From assembly GCA_943372515.1 (NCBI GenBank), contig CALRYY010000115.1, forward strand, positions 1-12,926: a DNA stretch of 12,926 nucleotides. Reading direction: 5' to 3'. How positions within the stretch are numbered: position 1 is the stretch's first letter; each line of letters starts with the position of its first letter. Made by a program: the position numbers and the translations under genes. A model generated the notes under the pieces. The model saw nothing but the letters and a program-made list of their open reading frames with translations. It did no database searches and was not told the DNA's origin. This DNA is from RAM1 sp943372515. GTDB lineage: Bacteria; Pseudomonadota; Gammaproteobacteria; Burkholderiales; Burkholderiaceae_C. Below, in pieces: positions 1 through 5,159 of the stretch.

Positions 1-372
1 CTGCCCGGCACCACGCTCACGCAACAGTCATCGCTGTACCGCACCGCGCCGGTCGATTCCAGCGGCCCGGACTACATCAACGCCGTGGTGCAAATCACCA
101 CCGCACTGACCGCACCCGCGCTGCTGGCGGCATTGCAAGCGATAGAACAGGCCGCAGGGCGTGAACGCCCCTACCGCAACGCACCCCGCACGCTGGACCT
201 GGACATCCTGCTGTACGGCAACGCCCGTATCAGCAGCCCCACGCTGACCGTGCCGCACCCGCGCATGCATGAACGGGCGTTTGTGCTGGTGCCGTTGGCG
301 CAGATTGCGCCGGGGCAGGTGACACTTCAAGAACTGCAAAGCGTGGCGGGGCAAGGGATCAGCCGTGTGTAA
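1..372 (+). CDS. folK: 2-amino-4-hydroxy-6-hydroxymethyldihydropteridine pyrophosphokinase, 3' part
   Basis: The frame is open from the first base and ends with TAA at 370-372, giving 123 residues; the N-terminus lies outside the window (the family is usually about 160 aa). HPPK moves pyrophosphate from ATP to 6-hydroxymethyl-dihydropterin in cytoplasmic folate synthesis. The family signature is clear at visible residues 61-73 (APRTLDLDILLYG), where the two Asp of DLD bind the magnesium ions. It is followed by the conserved PHPRMHERAFVL block at 85-96. An upstream YRTAPVD...PDYINAVVQ segment (13-31) matches the family core. The stop overlaps the possible GTG start of the next gene by 8 bases. 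No frameshift or missing key residue is seen in the visible part. Confidence 0.95.
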   Translation: MPGTTLTQQSSLYRTAPVDSSGPDYINAVVQITTALTAPALLAALQAIEQAAGRERPYRNAPRTLDLDILLYGNARISSPTLTVPHPRMHERAFVLVPLAQIAPGQVTLQELQSVAGQGISRV

Positions 373-898
373 TCACGTGACCATCGTTGCCTGCCCGCTG
401 CCGGTTCATACCGCCCTGGATCGCGCACTGATCGACAACGCCAGCTTTTCCGATTCGTATCGCGTGGCCTTGTTGCCAGCCCATGCCAGCGTCGTTGACA
501 TCTTCTTTGCAGTCTTCGGACACCACCCGGTCTGGCTGAAAACCATCCTGCTGGTTCGTCACCGTGTCGGCGCATGGTTGGGCCTGGGCGCTGCAAGCAC
601 TGCACAGTTGCTGAACCCTGTGCGAAGCGAGAGCTACTGTGCAGGCCAGAACATCGGCCCCTGGCCCATCTACTTTCTGGGCGAATCCGAATTGATTGCA
701 GGCCGCGACAACAAGCACCTGGACTTCCGGTTGTCTGTACAGACGCACACGACGGGTGAAGCCTCATTCGCGACCGTATCCACAGTCTGTCGTGCCCACA
801 ATCAGTTTGGCCGCGTGTATTTGCGGGTCATTGCGCCTTTTCACAAATGGGGCGTCAAGCGCCTCCTTGCCCGCGCCATGTTGGCTGGCAGGCTATGA
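365..898 (+). CDS. DUF2867 domain-containing protein
   Basis: A 177-residue frame starts at GTG 365, overlapping the end of folK by 8 bases; a second GTG at 377 is also possible. The second half matches what I recall of DUF2867: DNKHLDFRLSV at 115-125, then TVCRAHNQFGRVYLRVIAPFH at 140-160, a His/Asn/Gly/Arg-rich core ending in the PFH motif. There is no signal peptide or clear membrane span. The function of the family is not known to me; members often sit beside oxidoreductase-like or regulatory genes. The gene is less GC-rich than its surroundings: two 60-base lines counted by hand are 35/60 GC. That may point to a different history or weaker selection. The family call is fairly firm; the start is uncertain. 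Confidence 0.75.
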   Translation: MCNHVTIVACPLPVHTALDRALIDNASFSDSYRVALLPAHASVVDIFFAVFGHHPVWLKTILLVRHRVGAWLGLGAASTAQLLNPVRSESYCAGQNIGPWPIYFLGESELIAGRDNKHLDFRLSVQTHTTGEASFATVSTVCRAHNQFGRVYLRVIAPFHKWGVKRLLARAMLAGRL

Positions 899-949
899 GC
901 TCTACGCAGACGCGCCCGTCCTCCCGTTCAACCCAACCACTGCACCCCC

Positions 950-1447
950 ATGAACACACTCCACTCCCTCTTCGCGCAAAAGGCCTGGGCCAACAACGAA
1001 CTGTTCAACGCGCTGGCCGCCGTCAACGCGCAGGAGCATTCGGGCGCGGTCCACACGGCCATCCGCACGCTCAACCACATCTATGTCGTGGACAAAATCT
1101 TCCAGGCACACCTGCTGGGTCAGCCGCACGGCTACACCGCTACCAACACCGACGCCACGCCGGATCTGGGGGAGCTGCATTTCGCCGCCGCCGGGGTAGA
1201 TGCCTGGTTTGAACGCTACACCGCAACCGTTTCCCCCGGGCAGCTGGGCGAGCGCATGGTGTTTCGCTTCACCGATGGCGACACGGGGACGATGTCGCGC
1301 GAAGAGATGCTGGCCCACGTCATCACCCACGGCGCCTACCACCGGGGCAATGTAGGCCAGGTGCTCAAGTCCATCTCTGTTGTGCCGCCGCGCGACCTGT
1401 ACACCAAGTTCCTGCACGTCAGCGAACCGCAGCGCCGGCAGGCCTGA
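950..1447 (+). CDS. DinB family metalloprotein
   Basis: The 165-residue protein fits the DinB/YfiT-like four-helix-bundle family, which binds a divalent metal through three histidines and includes thiol-dependent (for example bacillithiol or mycothiol) transferases and proteins of unknown role. The opening MNTLHSLFAQKAWANNELFNAL is the usual first helix. The metal triad is probably H43 (LNHIYVVDKIF), H127 and H131 (HVITHGAYHRGNVGQVL), in the canonical HxxxH spacing. ATG 950 is preceded by a 51-base gap without an obvious Shine-Dalgarno sequence. It is probably cytoplasmic. The substrate cannot be inferred. Despite the name, no SOS box was seen upstream. Confidence 0.88.
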   Translation: MNTLHSLFAQKAWANNELFNALAAVNAQEHSGAVHTAIRTLNHIYVVDKIFQAHLLGQPHGYTATNTDATPDLGELHFAAAGVDAWFERYTATVSPGQLGERMVFRFTDGDTGTMSREEMLAHVITHGAYHRGNVGQVLKSISVVPPRDLYTKFLHVSEPQRRQA

Positions 1448-1567
1448 GCCTGCTGCGCAGCCAGTCCCGCACGTGACGCGGCGCCGCGCACTATGTCGCA
1501 CCGTTGACAGCGGCCCCGCCCCCACCCTGCCTACAGTGCGCCTGTCCCCACTACACAGGCCGCTGCC
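1448..1567. other. intergenic stretch between dinB-like and thioesterase genes
   Basis: These 120 bases contain no credible gene. A perfect TTGACA at 1504-1509 is present, but no -10 hexamer stands at normal spacing (a TACAGT lies 22 bases on). It may be a non-canonical promoter for the thioesterase trio. Confidence 0.4.
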
Positions 1568-1996
1568 GTGACCACGCCCAACGCATTGCTTGCGCAGCTT
1601 CGCGCCGTCAACCAGTCCGCCGCGTTCAACCAGTGGTGCGGCATCGAGGTGCTGGACGCCCAGCCGGGCCAGGCCGAGATTGCCATGCCCTGGCGGGCCG
1701 AGGCGGGGCAATACGCCGGCTTTTTGCACGCGGGCCTGGTGGGGGCGTTGATCGACACGGCCTGTGGCTTTGCCGCCGTCACGATGGTGGGGCGCGTGCT
1801 GGCGTCGCACTATTCTGTCAATTGCCTGCGCCCGGCGGTGGGTGAGCGATTCATTGCCCGCGCCCGCGTCGTCAAGCCGGGCAAGACGCAGGTGTTCACC
1901 GCATGCGATCTCTTCGCCGTGACCCACGGCCAGGAGACCCTGGTGGCCACGGGCCAGACACTGCTGGTGGTGGTGGGCCAGGCCGCTGCGGCATGA
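1568..1996 (+). CDS. PaaI-like hotdog-fold thioesterase
   Basis: The 142-residue protein starts at GTG 1568. It fits the PaaI/YbgC-type hotdog thioesterases, which hydrolyse acyl- or aryl-CoA esters in the cytoplasm. The catalytic stretch is residues 50-70, AGFLHAGLVGALIDTACGFAA, with the HAG motif (H54, G56) and D63 where PaaI enzymes carry HGG and an Asp on the central helix. The second half has the expected SVNCLRPAVGERFIARARVVKPGKT strand pattern. Its stop overlaps the start of the next gene (ATGA at 1993-1996), so the two are probably translationally coupled. The acyl substrate is unknown. No frameshift was seen, and the length is normal for the family. Confidence 0.9.
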   Translation: MTTPNALLAQLRAVNQSAAFNQWCGIEVLDAQPGQAEIAMPWRAEAGQYAGFLHAGLVGALIDTACGFAAVTMVGRVLASHYSVNCLRPAVGERFIARARVVKPGKTQVFTACDLFAVTHGQETLVATGQTLLVVVGQAAAA

Positions 1997-2424
1997 CGGC
2001 CAACGACGTCACGACAGGCAGTTGCCTGTGCGGCGGCATCAGCTTCAGAATTGATGCGGCGCTGCAACCCGTCCAGGTCTGCCACTGCACGCAATGCCGC
2101 AAGGCACAAGGCGGCCCGTTGGTGGCCGTCACGCCAGTGGCCACCAAGGACTTTACGCTGGACGACGTGCAGGGCCTGCTCAGGCGGTACGAATCGTCGC
2201 CGGGCAAGGAGCGTGCGTTTTGCGGCCGCTGCGGTTCGCCGCTGTTCAGCCGCCGCGCTGCGCTGCCCGGCGTGGTACGCGTGCGTGCGGGTTTGCTGGA
2301 CGAGCCGGTGAATGCCCGGCTGGCCTGGCATGCGCACACGGACAGCAAGAGCCGCTGGTGGCCCATACTGGATGGGTTGCCGCAGTACCCGGGTGACCCT
2401 GCGCCATCGACACAATCCCCATGA
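1993..2424 (+). CDS. GFA/CENP-V family zinc-binding protein
   Basis: The 143-residue protein starts at ATG 1993, inside the ATGA overlap with the thioesterase. A longer reading from 1903 is open but would overlap the upstream gene and adds Gly/Arg-rich sequence untypical of the family. Seven cysteines sit in the GFA pattern: C11 and C13 (SCLCGG), C30, C32 and C35 (CHCTQCRK), and C77 and C80 (CGRCGS). They hold structural and catalytic-type zinc ions. The founding member (Gfa) was described as a glutathione-dependent formaldehyde-activating enzyme, but most homologues have no proven activity, so only the fold is claimed. Its stop overlaps the next start by 4 bases (ATGA, 2421-2424), continuing a three-gene coupled unit. 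Confidence 0.9.
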   Translation: MTANDVTTGSCLCGGISFRIDAALQPVQVCHCTQCRKAQGGPLVAVTPVATKDFTLDDVQGLLRRYESSPGKERAFCGRCGSPLFSRRAALPGVVRVRAGLLDEPVNARLAWHAHTDSKSRWWPILDGLPQYPGDPAPSTQSP

Positions 2425-2879
2425 ACCCCGTCACTGTCCGCCCCATCCAGCAATCCGACTTCGCCGCCTGGCAGCCGCTGTGGAACGGCTACAACGCCTT
2501 TTACGGCAGGGACGGCGCCACAGCCCTGGCGCCTGAAATTACCCAGGCAACCTGGCAACGCTTTTTTGACCCGGCCGAGCCCGTGTTTGCCTTGGTGGCC
2601 GAGTGCGAAGGCCGCTTGCTGGGGCTCACGCATTACCTGTATCACCGCAGCACCACGCGCATCGAGCTCACCTGCTATCTGCAAGACCTGTTCACCACGC
2701 CAGACGCCCGCGGCAAGGGTGTGGGGCGGCTGCTGATCCACGGCGTGTACCAGGCCGCCAGCGCGGCCGGCATCAAGCGCGTGTACTGGCAAACCCACGA
2801 GACCAACGCTGCGGGCCGCCTGCTTTATGACAAGGTGGCCCAACACGCCGGTTTCATTGTTTACGCACACGACGCCTAG
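2421..2879 (+). CDS. GNAT family N-acetyltransferase
   Basis: The 152-residue protein is a single GNAT domain that should transfer acetyl from acetyl-CoA to an amine. It opens with VTVRPIQQSDFAAWQPLWNGY, the usual first strand and helix. The pyrophosphate-binding motif A follows the strand LQDLFTTPDARGKGVGRLL, with RGKGVG at 97-102. The ending has the ETNAAGRLLYDKVA segment (127-140), the helix that normally carries the catalytic or CoA-contacting Tyr. It is the third gene of an overlapping trio with the thioesterase and the GFA protein (ATGA overlap). The acceptor is unknown. The 78 bases after its TAG stop contain a weak CCGG inverted repeat but no T-run, so no terminator is called. Confidence 0.92.
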   Translation: MNPVTVRPIQQSDFAAWQPLWNGYNAFYGRDGATALAPEITQATWQRFFDPAEPVFALVAECEGRLLGLTHYLYHRSTTRIELTCYLQDLFTTPDARGKGVGRLLIHGVYQAASAAGIKRVYWQTHETNAAGRLLYDKVAQHAGFIVYAHDA

Positions 2880-2945
2880 GTCTGCCGCCGGGTCAGCTGC
2901 GCTGCGTATATGCTGCCGGCGTGGTCAACCCCGGCAAATCATCGC

Positions 2946-2950
2946 AAGGA
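2946..2950 (+). promoter_or_regulatory. Shine-Dalgarno site setting the lysE-family start
   Basis: AAGGA lies 7 bases before ATG 2958. It favours this start over the upstream in-frame ATG at 2910, which would add 16 polar residues in front of the first membrane helix. Confidence 0.7.
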
Positions 2951-2957
2951 CAACATC

Positions 2958-3572
2958 ATGATCAGCGTTGAATTCCTCATCACCTCACTCATCGTGGTGC
3001 TCATCCCCGGCACCGGCGTCATCTACACGGTGTCCACCGGCCTGGTGCAGGGCCGGCGCGCAAGCATCTATGCGGCGCTGGGCTGCACGGCCGGTATCGT
3101 GCCGCACCTGCTGGCCACGGTGCTGGGGCTGGCGGCTGTCATGCATGCCAGCGCGCTGGCGTTTCAGGTGCTCAAGTACGCGGGGGTGGCCTACCTGTTT
3201 TATGTGGCCTGGGCCACCTGGCGTGACAAATCGGCCTTTGCGGTGGACGGCAGCGTGTCGCGCACCACGGCGTCGGGCCTGGTGCTCAAGGCGTTTTTGC
3301 TGAACATCCTCAACCCCAAGCTGACGATATTTTTCCTGGCGTTCCTGCCGCAATTTGTGCAGCCCGGCACCAGCCAGCCGTTGCTGCAATTGCTGGTACT
3401 CAGCGCCGTGTTCATGGCCATGACGTTTGCCGTGTTTGTGGTGTATGGCTTGGTGGCGCACGCCTTTCGCGCCGCCGTCATTGAGTCGGCGCGTGTGCAG
3501 CGCTGGCTGCGCTACAGCTTTGCGGCGGCCTTTGCGGGCCTGGGCGCACGTCTGGCCCTGAGCGACAAGTAA
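2958..3572 (+). CDS. LysE/RhtB family amino-acid exporter
   Basis: The 204-residue integral membrane protein matches the LysE/RhtB translocators, which export amino acids or derivatives such as homoserine, threonine or lysine across the inner membrane. The family marks are the N-terminal MISVEFLITSLIVVLIPGTGVIYTVSTGL with the PGTG turn (17-20), the second helix with GCTAGIVPHLLATVLGLA (42-59), and the central NILNPKLTIFFLAFLPQFV (116-134). About six hydrophobic segments can be traced. The start at 2958 places the first helix directly at the N-terminus. The substrate cannot be told from sequence. The TAA stop overlaps the ribosome binding site of the following yciI-type gene, so the two are likely co-transcribed. 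Confidence 0.92.
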   Translation: MISVEFLITSLIVVLIPGTGVIYTVSTGLVQGRRASIYAALGCTAGIVPHLLATVLGLAAVMHASALAFQVLKYAGVAYLFYVAWATWRDKSAFAVDGSVSRTTASGLVLKAFLLNILNPKLTIFFLAFLPQFVQPGTSQPLLQLLVLSAVFMAMTFAVFVVYGLVAHAFRAAVIESARVQRWLRYSFAAAFAGLGARLALSDK

Positions 3573-3579
3573 GGCACCC

Positions 3580-3963
3580 ATGATGAGCATGCAACACGAC
3601 TACCTGGTCTTGTCCCGCGGCCAGTGGGACACCGACAAGTCGCCTGAACAGATCCAGCAGGCCATTGACGCGTTCTATGCCTGGCACGACCAACTGGTGG
3701 CGCAAGGCCGCATGAAGTCCGGCCAGCGCCTGGCGCGCGACGCAAGGCTGGTCTCGCGCAGCGGTGTGCTGGACGGCCCGTTCACCGAGGCCAAGGAAGT
3801 GGTGGGCGGCTACTGGTTCTTTGTGGCTGCCAGCCTGGACGAAGCCTGCGCCCTGGCCGCGCAAAACCCCTGCATCGCCTGCGGCCTGCAGTTTGAGGTG
3901 CGGCCGATCGAGCCCGTGCGCGCCAGCGCCTCTGTGGCCAGCAATGAAACCCCTGCCAACTGA
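3580..3963 (+). CDS. YciI family protein
   Basis: The 127-residue protein has the YciI-like (dimeric alpha/beta, ferredoxin-like) fold. The diagnostic stretch is DGPFTEAKEVVGGYWFFVAASLDEA at 65-89, typical of the PhnB/DGPF subgroup, which is often encoded near ECF sigma factors; none is found here. W35 and H36 (YAWHDQLVAQGRMKSGQRL) match the conserved central His region. AAGG at 3571-3574, overlapping the previous stop, lies 5 bases before ATG 3580; M2 and M4 are other possible starts. The last 18 residues are Ser/Ala-rich and probably disordered. The gene ends 4 bases before the next start. Biochemical function is unknown for this subgroup. Confidence 0.9.
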   Translation: MMSMQHDYLVLSRGQWDTDKSPEQIQQAIDAFYAWHDQLVAQGRMKSGQRLARDARLVSRSGVLDGPFTEAKEVVGGYWFFVAASLDEACALAAQNPCIACGLQFEVRPIEPVRASASVASNETPAN

Positions 3964-3967
3964 CGCC

Positions 3968-4423
3968 ATGCACATTCGCCAGGACGACCTCACCGGCCCC
4001 GAAATCCATGCCCTGCTGGAGGAACACATGCAGCACATGCGCGCTGTGTCGCCCCCTGAAAGCGTGCACGCGCTGGACCTGGCCAAGCTGCGCCAGCCCG
4101 CCATCACGTTCTGGACGGTCTGGTCGGGCGGCAGCCTGATGGGCTGCGGCGCGCTCAAGCAGCTGAATGCACAGCATGGCGAGATCAAATCGATGCGCAC
4201 CGCACAGGGCCACCGGCGCAGCGGTGTGGCCCGCACCATGCTGACCCACATCATTGAAGAGGCGCATCGCCGCGGCTACGCCCGACTGAGCCTGGAGACA
4301 GGTTCGCAGGACGCCTTTGAGCCTGCGCGCCAGTTGTACGCCCGCATGGGGTTTGTGGAATGCCCGCCGTTTGAGGGCTACACCGACGACCCCAACAGCT
4401 TCTTCATGTGCAAGCTGCTCTGA
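3968..4423 (+). CDS. GNAT family N-acetyltransferase (YsnE-like)
   Basis: The 151-residue protein resembles a well-conserved GNAT subgroup (B. subtilis YsnE-like): RQDDLTGPEIHALLEEHMQHMRAVSPPESVHALDL at 4-38, ITFWTVWSGGSLMGCGALKQL at 46-66, and GEIKSMRTAQGHRRSGVARTML at 71-92, holding the acetyl-CoA loop (HRRSGVA). The end has SLETGSQDAFEPARQLYARMGF and the DPNSFFM closing motif. ATG 3968 is chosen because it begins the conserved N-terminus; ATG 3944 would overlap yciI and add 8 residues. The acceptor is unknown, although YsnE-type proteins have been linked to indole-acetate or small-molecule acetylation. The stop lies 7 bases from the stop of the convergent cupin gene. Confidence 0.92.
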   Translation: MHIRQDDLTGPEIHALLEEHMQHMRAVSPPESVHALDLAKLRQPAITFWTVWSGGSLMGCGALKQLNAQHGEIKSMRTAQGHRRSGVARTMLTHIIEEAHRRGYARLSLETGSQDAFEPARQLYARMGFVECPPFEGYTDDPNSFFMCKLL

Positions 4424-4430
4424 CCCAGCA

Positions 4431-4775
4431 TCAGGGCGCGGCTTCGCCGCCGGGAGGCCCCCAGAAGACAACCCATGTGACGAAATCTGCCGAGAAGTTT
4501 TCGAACCTGTGCTCAGCACCTGCAGGGACAAAAAGGCAGTCGCCAGGCTGAAACGGGTGCAACTCCGAGCCCGGGCGAAACAGGCCGGTGCCCGACTGCA
4601 CAAAGTAAAGCTCGTCCTGGGTGTGCGGTGTCTGGGGATCGTTGCCAAGGGGGGCATACAGCTCGACCGACATGGAGCCATGGGCCAGTGCCCGCACAAA
4701 CCGTTCCCCCTGGGGCCACCGTTCTGTGGGGTCTCCCGGAATACGGGCGAGCAGTTCAGCGAGTTGGGCTTTCAT
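4431..4775 (-). CDS. small cupin-domain protein
   Basis: The 114-residue protein is a single cupin barrel. Motif 1 appears as PQTPHTQDELYFVQSGTG (47-64), with H51 and E55. Motif 2 is FQPGDCLFVPAGAEHRFENF (75-94), with H89. These are the usual metal ligands, but the first HxH is reduced to one His, so metal binding may be altered. The start at 4775 gives MKAQLAELLARIPG, which matches how I remember relatives beginning; the frame stays open to 4883, but the extra 36 codons run through inverted-repeat DNA. The gene converges on the upstream GNAT and diverges from the orphan atpE. Its role is unknown; small cupins are often sugar- or metabolite-binding, or isomerases. Confidence 0.85.
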   Translation of the reverse strand: MKAQLAELLARIPGDPTERWPQGERFVRALAHGSMSVELYAPLGNDPQTPHTQDELYFVQSGTGLFRPGSELHPFQPGDCLFVPAGAEHRFENFSADFVTWVVFWGPPGGEAAP

Positions 4776-4802
4776 GGCTGTCCATTCTGCAGGTCTTTGT
4801 TC

Positions 4803-4836
4803 GGGAATCACCGGGCTTCGCCAACCCGGCATTACC
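4803..4836. repeat. imperfect inverted repeat (REP-like)
   Basis: The core is CCGGG (4811-4815) and CCCGG (4825-4829) around a 9-base loop. Outside it, AAT/ATT (4806-4808 with 4831-4833) and GG/CC (4803-4804 with 4835-4836) also pair across two interruptions. It lies in the divergent cupin/atpE intergenic region and looks like a short extragenic palindrome. No other copy was found in this window. Confidence 0.5.
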
Positions 4837-4841
4837 TCCCA

Positions 4842-4860
4842 CGTCATTGCCGGCATGACG
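4842..4860. repeat. palindrome, possible operator
   Basis: CGTCAT (4842-4847) and ATGACG (4855-4860) are exact inverted arms around TGCCGGC. The spacing suits a dimeric regulator, but it could equally be part of an extragenic repeat. It lies 53 bases before the orphan atpE start. Confidence 0.4.
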
Positions 4861-4861
4861 C

Positions 4862-4885
4862 CGTTGGGGGAACATCCTTCCAACG
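4862..4885 (+). promoter_or_regulatory. hairpin in the leader of the orphan atpE
   Basis: CGTTGGGGG (4862-4870) pairs with CTTCCAACG (4877-4885) over nine positions, with two G-U pairs and a 6-base loop. It ends 17 bases before the ribosome binding site, so it could shape the mRNA leader. No T-run follows, so it is not a typical terminator. Confidence 0.45.
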
Positions 4886-4902
4886 ACGATTCATCAACGA
4901 CT

Positions 4903-4907
4903 GGAGG
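4903..4907 (+). promoter_or_regulatory. strong Shine-Dalgarno site of the orphan atpE
   Basis: GGAGG stands 5 bases before ATG 4913. It is the best ribosome binding site in the window, indicating that this small gene is really translated. Confidence 0.8.
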
Positions 4908-4912
4908 TTTAT

Positions 4913-5155
4913 ATGAGCGACACAGGACTGATTGCCATTGCGTGCGGTCTCATCATCGGGCTGGGCGCCATCGGCGCGTGCATGGGCATCGGGCTCATGG
5001 GCGGGCGGTTCATTGACGGGGCGGTACGCCAGCCCGAGATGATGGAGCCGCTGCAGACCAAGATGTTTTTGCTGGCCGGGCTGATCGACGCCAACTTTTT
5101 GATTGGCGTGGGCGTGGCGATGATGTTTGTCTTTGCCAACCCGTTTGCGGGCTGA
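4913..5155 (+). CDS. orphan F-type ATP synthase subunit c (proteolipid) paralogue
   Basis: The 80-residue protein has the two-helix hairpin of F0 subunit c. Helix 1 carries the glycine repeat at 16-31 (GLGAIGACMGIGLMGG), followed by the polar loop VRQPEM at 38-43 with the conserved RQP that contacts the F1 rotor stalk. Helix 2 carries LLAGLIDANFLIGVGVAMMF, with D59 at the position of the proton-carrying Asp (E. coli D61). Length and ending (FANPFAG) match betaproteobacterial AtpE. Sodium-type ligands (Gln in helix 1, Glu-Ser in helix 2) are absent, so protons are the expected ion. No other atp gene is nearby; the neighbours are a cupin and a cytochrome gene. The RFIDGA segment in place of the usual K-x-LE-S/A-A suggests a diverged paralogue. 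Its stop lies 4 bases from the convergent cytochrome stop. Confidence 0.9.
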   Translation: MSDTGLIAIACGLIIGLGAIGACMGIGLMGGRFIDGAVRQPEMMEPLQTKMFLLAGLIDANFLIGVGVAMMFVFANPFAG

Positions 5156-5159
5156 CGCA

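Noticed and set aside
1504..1537. TTGACA followed by TACAGT as a promoter for the thioesterase
   Set aside because: The spacing is 22 bases, too long for a normal sigma-70 promoter; noted only within the intergenic entry.
902..1927. Open frame of 341 codons on the - strand across the dinB-like and thioesterase genes
   Set aside because: It covers two well-supported + strand genes and reads as Arg/Gly/Val-rich shadow sequence.
2930..2936. GCCGG...CCGGC inverted repeat before the lysE-type gene as a terminator
   Set aside because: Five-base arms, 11-base loop, no T-run; not distinguishable from background in DNA this GC-rich.
4438..4450. GCGGC-TTC-GCCGC hairpin near the end of the cupin gene as a terminator
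   Set aside because: Short stem inside coding sequence, no T-run on either strand.
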